Source: Allacma fusca
Lineage: Eukaryota > Arthropoda > Collembola > Symphypleona > Sminthuridae
Direction: 5' to 3'
NCBI GenBank assembly: GCA_947179485.1
Contig: OX359247.1
Span: 36,928,801 to 36,992,800, forward strand
Length of the DNA: 64,000 nucleotides
The notes beneath the pieces are model-generated. The model worked only from the letters and a program-made list of their open reading frames with translations, searched no databases and had not been told where the DNA came from. Of the stretch, positions 1 to 12,556 are shown piece by piece. Made by a program: the position numbers and the translations under genes. Positions within the stretch are counted from its first letter, which is position 1. The number at the start of each line of letters is the position of its first letter.

Positions 1-832
1 TACTAATGTTCAGGTCTGTATGTATGTAATTTGCATATAAATAAATAAGCACAAGACAATTTACAGAGCCACTTCTTGTATGCAAGTCCACTGGTTTGGA
101 ATCCCTTTGGAATGTATTGGTTGACATATCCATACCTGTGTGTATATATTTATACATTGCTTAAAATTGAAATCTAGTGATCAATGCTCAGATAGGAAAG
201 TGAAGGAGAAAAATGCATCCAGATGTAGTGCCATGGACGTCTAACCCCTATTTGTGTACACATAAGAACAGAAACTACAAAGGAGCAAAGTCAACATGAG
301 GAATGCAATTTTTATGCCAATGAATTGCAAAATCTATTGAATTAACCAGATTACATGTATATTGCAAGTTACTTACTTCGAGGATCATCATGCATAGCCA
401 ATGTCTGTCAGGCTAATTGTACCAGGAGTAGTATCTAGTTGTAGACGTGGATGTTTCTACCTATCTAAACTATTATGTATCTATGTATATTTACTACATA
501 CAACTTCAAGGAGGATTTCTCTCTATACTGAAATGCATACGAACATTTACACTTGAATTATGTTAATAGTCTCCATTCCCCACTCTCTCACAAGTAGGTT
601 GGTTGATCTTGAGACAAGTCAAAAAAAATATATTATACATTCTCCCCTTGCAATTGCAATGAAATGCAGAGGGTTTACTAACAACAGGAAAACATAGCAA
701 GTCAACTGCACTTTTTGCATTAGGATTTCAATTGACTGCTGTAATATCTCTTGTTGTAAGTAGATACTTATCCTGGGGTCTATATGCCATGGTCCCAATG
801 CCAGTGCTATCTCTCTATATCCACATAGGAAT

Positions 833-900
833 ATCATCATCATCAGCAGCAACAGCAATAGCATCATCATCATCATCATCATCATCACCACCACCACCAC
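833..900. repeat. Interrupted (ATC)n / (CAC)n trinucleotide repeat
   Basis: ATC/CAT triplets, a short CAG/CAA/CAT-rich interruption, then a second ATC block ending in CAC triplets. Translation gives Ser or Pro runs on one strand and Met or Leu runs on the other. The open frames crossing it are therefore repeat artefacts. Confidence 0.9.
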
Positions 901-1830
901 AACTATATAGAAAAAGGGTCAGGCTAGACTTTGATGTGAACACTCAAACGTCTCGTGTCTCGCCTTTCCCATTTCCATGTTTAATTATCTATCCTTTGCA
1001 TTTGTACGTAAGCTAGACAAGGTTGGATATGGTTTTCAAGTATTTGAGCTATGCACTCCAAATATGTAACAAGGAACCTCACAGGGACGTCGTCTACGAG
1101 AAACCCAATGCAACACTTGATTTTCCCATCCGCTCACATTGTTGCGAATTTCCAATTGTTCTCCTTTTACCAGAGATTCTAATAAAGATACAGGAGAATT
1201 ATAACGACAGAGCATGAAGCCTTGCATGTTTTAGCATTTTAGCATAGGTTTCCAACAGTCAGTATGTACATGCTTTCGTGTGCTTGGGAGAGCCTTGAGT
1301 GTATCTGTATACAGGATAATGAATTGCATGCATTCCAACCAAAAGTGCATTCTAATATTGTTGCAAAGTCAAGTGCCGAGACGGACGAGATAGTACTTAC
1401 AATTAGCACGGGCTTCATGCATTTAGTCAATTATCTCAAGCTCCTTTGCTCTCCTTCCTCTCCTGATCATATGGGGTCTCTCCATTGCATTTAGTAGAAG
1501 CACAGACAGAGAGCCACAGTCACACAAATCCACTCTACACCCAGCCCCAGCCCATACCGTAAGCAAACAATTAAAAAATACAGGTACTTACACGGAATCC
1601 CAACAGAGAGAAATGTGCACTTGCCATTTAATTACCCAGAGATAGTCATTATATGAAGAAATGTTTGGGCTTTACGACGTGGAATAAATGGGAACTATCT
1701 CTAAAAACTGCGAAAGTTAATAAATTAAACTTACGGATACTCACAATTATACATACATGCAATATACACACAGCTCAATTTTACTTGGAAATCTCACCTC
1801 AGCCCTTCATATGGACATGTACGTATGTGT

Positions 1831-1850
1831 TGTGTGTGTGTGTGTGTGTG
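1831..1850. repeat. (TG)10 microsatellite
   Basis: Perfect TG dinucleotide run. Confidence 0.9.
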
Positions 1851-3877
1851 CGAGAATGCACATGTGTTATTAAAGCTCCTACAGTTTTTTTAAACCATCG
1901 TCAGATAAAATGCAAGTCATGTCTTTAGAGATACAACATAAAACCTAAAGGTACTTAAAAGTATAACTCCAGATTTGGTATCATCATACCCTATACGTGC
2001 ACTTCCTAAACATGTGTATACGCTCGTTTGAGCCTATAGAGTATAATAACAACTACGCCAGACACAATCATATCTTTCCTTAAAAAAAATTACACAGTTC
2101 CCATCCCAACCGCAACAAATATTAAATCTATCCCTGAGAGTAAAACTCATCGTACTATTGAATTTAGGCTAAACTTTTATAGACCTTGATGTATCTATCT
2201 ACATATGCACTTCTACACACACACGTCTGCGTCTGGCTACATCTACAAATACACAGATGCACACGTAATAATTATCATTTATGAACTTATGTAGTATTAT
2301 TGTCTTCCGTCCGACACCTCGTCATGCATGATACAGGAGTTGTTACGCCAATATTTTTTAGCATTGGGATTGCTATAAAACCCGAGAGGCTGGGCATTTC
2401 AAGGAAATAATTACTATTACGAAAGCTTACATGACTGCATGTACAATTCAGAGGGCACATTGGGAAAGAGATATCTATTTAGTAGGAAATAGCAGGGGAC
2501 TAGCAGCATTGGAGAGGCAGAGTTGGAAACCGGCCGGCGAACGAATTTGAATATTATTTGCAGACAGTTTTTTCCAGTTCCTGCCTCCCCCATATGCATG
2601 CTTGCAGATAGTAATTTTTATTTGCAGTTGACTTACAGACGTGAAGGAGAGACGATAATGGTAATACAAAAAAATATATTTTGTGCAGAGGAAGACCATG
2701 CTCATCACGAAATTATGTAATGGCGTCGTAAAAATAACGCACTCCAATCCAATCAGCTTCCTTCATTTGGCATGTCTTGCCATTTTTTCCTATAATCCAT
2801 GTAGACTATATGGTAGTTATAGCATATCCCTCAGAGGGATGAAAGTACCTGAAGAAATACTTGAAATGTAGGTAAAGGATGAAAAAAATTCGAATGCGTT
2901 TCGTACTTGCATGTTGCACCCACAACAGGTAGATATGTATGCCTGTTCATTCTGGATGTTAGTACTAAAATGCAGAGGGAGTGTAGAGGTATATATACTG
3001 AGAGTTGTGTGATATCCTCCGTATATATCTTTTATATACTCTCTGGTGTCCCTTTACCTTCATTGGAATGTTTTTAAAGGGCGGACATATAGGGGATGAC
3101 AGCTTGACTGACATAGTTTCCACCTTGCACATTTATTAAAATTAGTGGATGATGCATCCCCTGCATGTTGGACTCTCTAGAGGTACATGCACATAATTAC
3201 ATTCTGGCTATGGGGAGTCAGAGGATATGTGTGGCAAAAAAAAAATTACCAAGGTTAAATAGAAAACGTCCTGTATATCCATCAAATGCAGTCCTACACT
3301 GTACTGTATTGTCGGAGGTAGTAATTTCTACATGCACTTGAGCAGAATTGCATTTCACTTTAGCATCTTCCATGGCAACAGGACTATGAGAGATTAGGAC
3401 GAGGGTTTCCATGTGTGAGCATTGTGTGAACAAAAAGCTTTATCTCAACTACTTAATATTGTTTGCGAGTATAATTGCCAAACTACTTTTCCATATATGT
3501 ATGTTCTCCCCTCTCAGACTTATCATATCCACTGACCGTATAGGATTTACTTGACGTTGAGCAAGCCTGGAAGAATTACTCTGGTTAAATGCGCAATGTT
3601 CCATGTGTATACTGTTGAATACCTTAAATATATCCCAAGTTTGAGTAAGTACATGGCTTATGCATTGGGCTGGCAAAAAAGGTTTCGCATCTACAGCTAT
3701 GCTACAGTTGGTTGGTCATTAAAAAGCATCCCAGGACCAACACATGCTGTAGAGCAGGGGAAAAATATGAGTGGTAACATATTCTGTCACATATTGTGAT
3801 TCAAGGAAAAACCATGGAATTCTCAAGAATTTTTTTGTGGAAAATATCTGCTGCATTTCTTGTTTCTCCTTTATTGT

Positions 3878-3878
<1 letters not shown>

Positions 3879-3904
<26 letters not shown>
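3879..3904. repeat. (CT)13 microsatellite
   Basis: Perfect CT dinucleotide run of 26 bp. Confidence 0.95.
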
Positions 3905-3908
<4 letters not shown>

Positions 3909-4848
3909 GCATATTCTACTAGATGCTATGTATTTGGATACTAGTGCTAGCCTCCCCTGTCAATGCTATAGTCCTTGTCTTTGTGGAGCGACTACAAATC
4001 CTCCCAAAGTATACTAGAAACTTCCATACCCAAGCCCTGATGCTCCAGACCTTCTCTCAGCCTAATAATATTTTACAAGTCAAACTAGGTTTTGTTTTTT
4101 GAGACGTACCTCTCTGTAGGATCTACAGGGTATAGGGAGGTGTGAGGGAAACTGAGGTTTTAAATATCCCTTGACTAATCTTGAATTTTTATCACCGGAT
4201 GCTGGAAAAATTTCCAAAGTTGAACATTCAAGGCAATCCCCATGTTGCACTTCATTCACATGGTTCTTGCATTAATGACTGGATATGTCAGCCCTTGAAG
4301 AGAGCTCGTCACCATTTATCGTCATTTGCGGGGGGATAGGTGTGGAAAAATACGATCCAGTTTTTGATACCATGTTTCAAAATATCTAGAGACTCAGGTC
4401 CAATTTAAAGTCAAAGCCTTATATCAATACTATCTACCTATAGATACATACATATGTAACTGGTAGATAAATAATATAGAATTTATATGATCACTACCTC
4501 TTGCTCTGTAGATATTTGGGAGTTACAAAAACAACAGAAACTTCACCTTCTTCAACATAAATCACATATATACTTGAATTAATTCCCATTTGCAGTTATC
4601 CTTACATCCATGATGCATACTTGCTATGAAATGCCTCCAAACTTATGTCCCTAATCCATGCAACATGTGCTCAATTGTCAGCTTATATTCAATAAGTAGG
4701 TTTTCAATGTGGCAAAAGTTCTAGGGAAATTCTTACGAGTTCTATAAATTGTTGTTATGACGTCCACGCTTTCCTCTTGGCTTGTCTCCATTGAAACATT
4801 TTAAATGCAATCTGTAGAGGCAAAAATTGTATTGCAATACACGTGAGC

Positions 4849-4870
4849 ACACACACACACACACACACAC
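4849..4870. repeat. (AC)11 microsatellite
   Basis: Perfect AC dinucleotide run of 22 bp. Confidence 0.95.
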
Positions 4871-5694
4871 AGAGGAGTGTGTAGAGTAAGTTAAAAATAA
4901 TGCAGGATAACTGGATTGAAAATATTTCTCAGCATTCTCAAGTATCAGTAAAAGGATGCTTAAATTCTAAGGAGAATCTCAAATTGATTTATAGCAATTG
5001 AAAAAACGACCCTTTGTGACGTTTGTGTCTTTCACAAATATGACGTAATGAATTGACTTATTTACTGTCACTTCTTTACTATCAACACAGTGCAAGAATT
5101 GATTTCAAAGTGACACATGAAATCAGGTGATTTTCTCTGTCTACAATAAATCATAATGAATTTGGCCAATAGTTTATGTTATTGAGACTCATCCTGCAGA
5201 GGAGAGTCAGATGATCTGTCAATTTAAGTGCACACTAAAAGCTCTTCACGGAATCCTATGATACTCAAAGGTGGAGGGGATTACTGGGAATTTAGAATTG
5301 CTACCATAAACTATCCGTCCTTACCAAATCTACGACCAGAGCTTACATAAGTGTATATCAATGAGGAGTTATTTAGTAATCCCAAACATATACAGTTCGA
5401 ACTTGGACGCTAAATACTTGATATGTATCTTCAAGGGAAAGGTAGGTATAGATATATCTAGGTATCTATAGTAGATCCCTACCTATGCATGCAGATTTGC
5501 GAAAATAAAAATGATATTATCTGTACAGAGTAGCATTAACATCAAGCCTATTTACATTGGTTGCCCTCCATGTCAATGACCGGACTGACAATGAGTGTCC
5601 TGTGACAAAATCTCTTATCACAGTCCATCGTCTGAGATTGCAAAACTCCAGTTGTGTATCGCAACCATCATGTATCTTGGACTTGTCCAGCCGC

Positions 5695-5696
<2 letters not shown>

Positions 5697-5724
<28 letters not shown>
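5697..5724. repeat. (AG)14 microsatellite
   Basis: Perfect AG dinucleotide run of 28 bp, about 210 bp left of the transposon-like element's target-site duplication. Confidence 0.95.
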
Positions 5725-5727
<3 letters not shown>

Positions 5728-5936
5728 AGAGACCTGCAAAAAAAAAGTGATTGACTCATTCCCTTTCATACAGAATTAAGTAAAAGTCTGTACTAGTCAA
5801 CAACAAAGCAGGTTAAATTTATTCAGAGTATCAAATAGTAATCCTAATATTTGTATAAATACCAACAACGGACAAAATCCCAAGAGGATCTGTACAAAAA
5901 AATCGTCTGGGACTGGGTTGGAAATTCTCATTGGAA

Positions 5937-5944
5937 TATACAGT
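5937..5944 (+). repeat. Target-site duplication, left copy (TATACAGT)
   Basis: The 8-mer TATACAGT directly precedes the left terminal inverted repeat. The identical 8-mer directly follows the right one at 6552-6559. One further base (A) also matches on the outer left side, so the border is ambiguous by one base. The symmetry of the inverted repeats (TAGG...CCTA) favours an 8-bp duplication. Confidence 0.8.
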
Positions 5945-5964
5945 TAGGAATGGGACTGTTCTGG
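5945..5964 (+). repeat. Left terminal inverted repeat of the MITE
   Basis: Reads TAGGAATGGGACTGTTCTGG. It differs from the reverse complement of the right end at only two positions, the 6th and 18th. It runs directly into the first GGTCCGGACC motif. Confidence 0.85.
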
Positions 5965-6531
5965 TCCGGACCAGAAATTTTGGTCCGTTCTGGTCTGTTC
6001 CATGGTCTGTTCCGGTCTGTTCCCTGGTTACGAAAGGACCAAGTGTATCTGGTCCAAGAACCTTGATAGACCAATTAAACCTGGTCCAGCTCAAAGAACA
6101 GACCAGAATGTTTGGTCCTTTGTTTGGCCCAGACTATTTGGAACGTTCCAGCATGTATTTCAAATGGTCGGACCAGATTGGATAGATCACCATTAAGTAT
6201 TTCCAATTCCCGCGAATAAAGTAGCATTGCTAGATTGTACAGCATGATGCGATCGATTATTCAAAACATTATCTGAATTGTCAAATGCTTGCATATTGTA
6301 ATCGTATTATAAACATATTCGGTCCTAGTGATCTGGTCTGTTCTGTTCCGGTCTGGTCCGAGTTATTTTGAGGAACAGAACATATTTTCCTGTTCCAGCA
6401 ATTTGTACGGACCAGATGGTTCCGGTCCTACAGTCTAAAAGACCTTATGGTCCTGGTCCGACACTGAGAACAGATCAAATGGTCTGGTCCAGGCTCAAGG
6501 ACCAGACCATTCCAAGAAATCCTGGAACATT

Positions 6532-6551
6532 CCGGAACAGTCCCACTCCTA
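6532..6551 (-). repeat. Right terminal inverted repeat of the MITE
   Basis: On the minus strand it reads TAGGAGTGGGACTGTTCCGG, an 18/20 match to the left end. It is directly followed by the second TATACAGT copy. Confidence 0.85.
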
Positions 6552-6559
6552 TATACAGT
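6552..6559 (+). repeat. Target-site duplication, right copy (TATACAGT)
   Basis: Exact match to 5937-5944, abutting the right terminal inverted repeat. Confidence 0.8.
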
Positions 6560-9500
6560 AAATGAGTAAAAAGAAATACAAGGAACACGTGAGAGTTCCT
6601 GCCATCCAACCCAACGTCGTTGTGATTCCCTGTCACTTTTTTTTTATTCTCTGATAATTTATACATAGAGACCCATCACTTCAGAACTTAAGCAGCTCTG
6701 TGAGTTGTAACTATGGAATTATGTACATACGTAGATATGTAAAGACCTCCTGCTACTGTATACACAACTCACATAGAACTATGCCCCTACAAATGGAACT
6801 TTCAGCAATATTGAGACTCAACTCCGGCTGATAAATAATAAATTGTACATCCCAGTCGAGTGATTCCTTTCAAGGAGGAGTACAATTTAGTGGAACCAGC
6901 AAAATAAATAAACATTAGCATTTTACGACATCACCTATCTATATATAAACTCCCGGTATAATTTTTCATCTTCCTATAACTCAATCCCATGGAAATCTGG
7001 TTAAGAAGTTTTGTAGTATCTACAAGTGCAGGCACAAGGCCCTCAATCCCATGATAATAATTGGAGATGTTCATAACTTTGAATCTCCCAAGTTTATCAG
7101 ATGCTCATTTCTACTCCGAGAATATATTTTCCCTTGTTTATTTTTACCCCTTAGCCGAAAATGCCCCTTACAAATTTAACCCTTCCGTACATACATAGGC
7201 ACTCAAATTTAGTTACATATCCACGAACCTCTACAGACATATTTGCAACGTGAGTGAGAACAAACGACTATTCATAAAAATAACAAAGTTGTGCTTATCT
7301 CATCAAAAATACCTTTCACCATCCTCATTTTTAACGCCGAGAGCATGTCTTGTAGTTTTTTTTTTAAAAAATGCAATATTGCATAATTTTTTGAAACAAA
7401 TCAATTTGTGAAGGAGCTTCGCAAACATACATAATTCCTCCCAGGATATTTATTCTACACTGTTTAACAGACATTTTTACCAAGGTGTATTAACCCTCTG
7501 GTTCTATTTCTGACTGTTTTTCATTTTGCTCCTCCAAACGTTTTATTTTTCACATGTTATATAATTACAATAATTCCATAGAGCTTGTTCCACTGTCTGA
7601 ACTCTATCCCCAATGTGCATTGTGCTTTTTACAGTTGCAACTAATAAGGAGCCTCCATAAATCATGTCTGTATTGAAGTTTCCATACGGCATGTACTCCT
7701 CAACAGACCTCTCAAAGCTTTTCGAAATACGAAAAACCTTCGAAAATGAACCAATGTGTAACTGCCAAAAGACTGACTCAAGTGAGAGACACCGTGAAGA
7801 GATGCCCTATATACCTATAGTATTTCAACTGCCTTTTATATTATTATTATTATTACTACTATGGGTTTTGCAGTGTGGGAATACAAAAACTTGAGGAAAT
7901 TTTTAAACCGAAAGGAAAACTGAGACTAGGGATTAAATTTTATGGTTTTCGAAACCCTATATGGAGGAGAATAGTACGCGTGTATCTGGACTTACATAAT
8001 TATTTGGACTATTGCAAAATCCATACACAATATGGGCTCATATAGGATGAGGGGGTCTCAAATATACAGTGTATAACAGAAAGTTGGGTAAAACCACACT
8101 TCCTGTACATGCTTTGTCAGAAACTCCCTTACAAAAACATTATGTATACATCCAGGCTTGTTATTTGTGCATGGAGTTGTCCCAGCCCGCTCTCGGATGG
8201 TGCTCAATGGGACTGAAAAGAAAATGTTTTGCAAGCCTTAGCAAAAAATAGAAGCAACTCTTCCTTTCTCTACACGCAGATATAACCTCGAGTGTAACCC
8301 CGCGTCTTGGGTATGCACAGGGATTATTAATATACAGAGGACAAAACACTCCGCCTCCCAAGACTTGCTCAGAGACAGACGGCGGGTTTTCACAGGGATT
8401 TCGTCTCTCCCCATGTATATGTATACATCCATTCCTTCTACTTTTAAAATGTATAGTCAGGATAAGATAGAACAAGCAAAAAAAAAAAATTTCGGCCCCA
8501 CCCGGCCCAATTCACAATTTCGCGTCGTGCTTTTCCTCATAGAATATATTTTTTTTTGAGTGTTGTCTAAAGCCCTCTCTCTGCCTCTCCTTCTCATCTC
8601 TTATAGTAATTATGTATATCTTCACTGGTTTTTCCCCCTTCGGTTCCTTCAGGGAAATGATAATGGCGGGAGAATTATTTTATGACTTGAGCAATTGTTG
8701 TGCAACCCTCTAACCTCGTGCATTATGGTGGACAATTACGAGGAAGCCGGTTTCATAAGAGCATGGCTCAGAAAATGTTTGGACTTACAAAAAGTACACA
8801 AAAGCAACACACAGCTTACACTTTTAGATCTGTTGCTCGCTCCTGCATGCAATGTAGGGAAAAAAACTATCCTAGATATCTACTTACATGCGATTCCTCC
8901 TTTTGCTATCTGATATTTAAGTTATGTATGTAGCGACAGATAACTCCCTCAAAGAGAATCAAGTTTGGGAGGAAGAGAGTCTTGAAGATTGTTGGAGACT
9001 CGCAAAAGAACGAGTTTGCTGGAAAAAAAAATCAAGGAAAATTGCAACTCTGCCGCCTACAACTATACTTACTTACAACTACATACATGCCCAAGAAATA
9101 GTGCCTGCCGTAGTGGGATCCTTACGTACATATAGAGAATATTTACTCAACAGACGCAATGTTAAAAGTAGTAGGTCTAGAATATTTAGTCCTCAATGTC
9201 TCACATGTGAGTATGTATGCACGTTCCCATATGTATTGTGTAGCTGTAGTGACATATAGTATGGATACAAGTAGATATTTACAGGTACGAAGGGATATTC
9301 TACGAATTCTAAACTTGTAGATATCCTTCACATATCTACCTATACGAAAAGCAAGAGAGAAAATACTCAAGCCTGAGGACTGTCTAAAAAAGAAGACTCT
9401 CATGCATATTTTTTAGCAAGTAATTTCCCTATGTACAAGAGGCTAGGCACCGATAAGGATGGGCTTTCCTAGGATTCTTTTCTCAACCCTGTATATTTAT

Positions 9501-12308
9501 GCTCGTACGTATGTTTGTCTGGATGTAGATATATCTATGCATAAAAAAAAGCCTGCACTCTCATTAATATGAATTAACAGAACAATTACACATGTTACAC
9601 AACGAGAATATATTCCCAATACTTTTTTTCCCTTTCTTCTTTTCTGGCTGTTCCTCCAACTTGAACAATAATTAATCTTGTAAAAATGATTCCCATGAAT
9701 TTCCTGAGCTCTTTCTGCTGCATTACTCATGCATCCTCACCCTTTTTCCAGCTAAATAGTAAGCATGCATTCAAAACAACCAGAAATCTTTGGACACAGG
9801 ACTGAATGAGCCAGTCCTCTGTAAACATGACAGACTGGAGGAGGGGGGAAAAAAAGTAAAAGTATATAGACAAATTATATATGTGAAAAGTCCAAATGGT
9901 AAAATCCGCTTTACGCACACATCTGACAACTTTTACGCGCTGTTATTTATTTAACGATTGGGATTCCTTTTTGCCCTCCATCTCCGTCCCAGTCTTCCTG
10001 CCCCTTTGACATTATGTTTTTTTTTTTTGCAAAAAGGAGGGAGAAGAAAAAATCCCAAATGTTTGTACCTACTTAAGAGGTGTGAGGTAACAAACAACTC
10101 GGGTTGTAGGGAACGTCCAGGAGGATACTATTATTGTGAGGAGGCTGACAGGGTGTGTAGTTCATCTTTTTTATAGGAAGAACATTGTCTGGGCTTTGTT
10201 AGGGTCTTATGTCATGTATGTACGCCTATTTGATGACTTGTACAATTCAGGATTCCCCCTACAGATGGTAGTATGAGTGATGGAGTCATGGATGGAGCAC
10301 GTTTTTAGTTTCCCGTTCTAGGAACAGATATGCCCTTGTTTACTTTCGATCCAATGTAAATACAGATAGCGTACTACTGGAGTAAGTACACAAATCTTAT
10401 ACGTGGTTCCAATCCAAAATCTATTGCCAAACCTCGAAGTATTCATCATTACTATACTTTCAGATACGTACCTTCGCATTCAATTTTTAGTTTGAGCAAA
10501 CCTGGTTGAGCATGCCGTCCCAGAGTACTTTGTTCCTTTCTTTCGTCTTGGACGACAAATAAATTGAATCCTATGGAAGGTTCTTGGATGGACGACTGGA
10601 CGTTACGTAAGTTTTAGTATCTCTTTCATATCAGTTGTCACAGGCTATATATGTAGGTTTGGAAGGGGAAGCATATCCTAATATTTTCCATTAGCAAAAC
10701 CTATGTTAAGCCCGTGTGTGCATATACGGATGGGTGTCCATCCGTAATTTACCCGCCTGGTTTGAGTGAAGGAATTGTTCAAATAGTGTAAATACAATAA
10801 CCGGTCCTTGGATTTTTCGTGGCAGGCTGGTACTAAATAATTATATTCCAGGCCTCAAGTACCGAGAAAGTACGGGCTATAAGTTGGGAGGAATTGTTGG
10901 TGCGAGGAGTGTGTCGGAGACATTAGATCCATTGAGCACACATGCATGATCTCAAGTTCCAAGAGGTTCTTCGGGAAGAGCCTTGTAGATCCTCCACGGA
11001 AGCCCCACTGGAAAGATGAAGTTCTTGAGGAGACAAGTCTACTATACTTGAGAGGACGGTGGCAACTGAGATGAAAGAATCGTGCATAACTTTCAGACAC
11101 CAAGTGACTACTATTTTGCTCGTGTAGTTGTAATCCCATACGTGTACGTAATTATACATGTATGTTATATGTAGTGTCTGTTGGAGTTATGTCTGCTCAA
11201 GTCCTGTATGTATGTGTCTGTGAAACCCTATATGTGTGTGTGTGTCTGTGGGACTCCAATGAGTGTATCTGTGTGTGCCTATATGTATTATTCAGGTTAA
11301 GACGCAAATGATGCTGGATGGCGCGACGCCAGATTTTCCGTATAGGTAAGAAGATTCTATAGGAAAATGGAAAATGTAACCAGAAGCTACTCCATATATT
11401 AACTACTTTCTTGTACCTGGGAGATTTTATGAGACGGAAATTTATATGGATTTAGATCCAAGGAGAGTGAACATAGCAAAGGATACGCAATCGCATTTTC
11501 CGTATACATCCAGTTTCATACACAACATCGCCACCAGCCAACGCACCAGCTTTTCATATACAAAATTACAAATATGTCTACTTGCCCTACACTCCGTCAA
11601 TAGGAGTGTATAGAGCCAAATGCGCGTAGACGTCTGTCTAAATTGCAGTCTGTGGACATCTATATAAGAATCGTAGACGGTAGTACATGCTGAACAAATG
11701 TAAATGGTAACGCAAAACCTTCCCACGCCCCCCTCCCCCCCGAGCCCATATTTCAAAGGGCCAGTTAAATAAATTCAATGTTTCAATTTTCTCGAGAGTC
11801 TATTACAACCTTTATTTTTGACTTTAGCTAAAATAAATAGAGTGATTACAAATCTCTATGAAATTTGCTTCAAGCGCAGCATTTTGATTTTGATTTCTTT
11901 CTACAACTGTCCTATCTTGCATGGTAAGCTGGCAAGATCAGAAGTCAGAACCGTATTCGCATTTTTCTCACTTTCCCTCTTAATTTAGGTTATACATTTA
12001 CTTAAAAACACGTTTCAGAAAATATAATAAAATCTTCAAACTAACATCAAAATAAATTTCGGAAAAACGTTGTGCGGTACCAAATTGTTCATTGACGAAA
12101 TCTCTACAAATATCCAAACTTTGCTTTATGTTTCGGACCCGTATGACCGAAAATATTGACCCAGGCTGATGAAATAAATGGTATTAAATCTAGAAAAGAA
12201 TTTACTAGAAAATGGGCGAATTGATTAATTTCTGTAGTTGTTTCTTATATGGGCTAGGGGCACATAATGATTTAGCGGCACCTGATACATGCGTACAGCC
12301 CTTTTAAG
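6560..12308. other. Stretch without recognisable gene
   Basis: AT-rich sequence with homopolymer runs (T or A of 8-11), short GT runs near 11230, and a perfect hairpin at 10725-10746. Open frames of up to about 110 codons occur on both strands, for example 8161-8475 (-), 8924-9259 (+) and 11442-11756 (-). None shows a domain, a composition shift or flanking splice signals I would trust. Confidence 0.55.
10725..10746. repeat. Perfect 9-bp inverted repeat with 4-base loop
   Basis: Arms TACGGATGG and CCATCCGTA are separated by GTGT. There is no T-run to suggest termination and no gene beside it. A chance or mobile-element-derived hairpin is possible. Confidence 0.7.
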
Positions 12309-12556
12309 TAGTGCTGTCTGACGATACAGTCTGTTTTAAAGGAAAGGAGCTACAAGCAAGTAGCGAAATTGTTTCGTATACACACGACCCAGACATGATT
12401 AAAGTTGATTGCCTGGTAGCAACCATTACTGCCAGAAAGAGCCAAGAAGAACTTCAAGGAACAATTGAAAAGGTAGTCCATTGCAGACTTGAACGTAACG
12501 ATGTGGTCGTCACCCATATCACTCAAGATATGTATCTTTGCCCCTGCCGCAGATGA
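12309..12556 (+). CDS. Unidentified coding-like ORF, possible terminal exon
   Basis: About 81 codons are open up to a TGA at 12554-12556. The predicted peptide is mixed in composition, with well-spread acidic and basic residues and few repeats (segments such as DPDMIKVDCLVATIT and RLERNDVVVTHITQ). That is unlike the low-complexity translations around it. There is no ATG at the front. A TAA in frame at 12305-12307 is followed by a pyrimidine-rich CCCTTTTAAG, which could be a 3' splice site ending at 12308, so a last coding exon or a decayed mobile-element fragment is conceivable. I do not recognise the family, and no partner exon was found. Coding status is uncertain. Confidence 0.25.

Larger units (their letters stand above)
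1..5936. other. Repeat-rich stretch without recognisable gene
   Basis: AT-rich DNA with several microsatellites (listed separately) and many TATGTA/GTAGATA motifs. Open frames on either strand are short, often overlap simple repeats, and show no domain or paired splice sites that I recognise. It could be intergenic or a distal intron of the Ski-family gene to the right; the sequence does not decide between these. Confidence 0.6.
5945..6551. mobile_element. Non-autonomous hAT-like DNA transposon (MITE), 607 bp
   Basis: The element is bounded by 20-bp terminal inverted repeats (5945-5964 and 6532-6551) that match at 18 of 20 positions, and by 8-bp direct repeats TATACAGT on both sides. It has no transposase-like ORF; its open frames only translate the repeated motif. 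Subterminal blocks at about 5945-6180 and 6320-6551 each contain eight GGTCC or GGACC pentamers plus many GGTCT/AGACC variants. The roughly 140-bp AT-rich centre has none. An 8-bp duplication with dense subterminal motifs is typical of the hAT superfamily, whose transposases bind repeated subterminal sites. The terminal bases TAGGA are only a partial match to the usual hAT YARNG end. P-type elements also make 8-bp duplications, so the superfamily is an inference. The near-identical duplication copies suggest a fairly recent insertion. Confidence 0.8.

Noticed and set aside
3665..3688. Resemblance to a mariner terminal repeat (TTGGGCTGGCAAAAAAGG...)
   Set aside because: No opposite-end inverted copy, TA duplication or transposase remnant was found nearby. 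A single short similarity recalled from memory is not enough.
5831..6565. Several overlapping open frames on both strands within the MITE
   Set aside because: The peptides repeat because they translate the GGTCC/GGACC motif array. The frames cross the element borders and have no transposase features.
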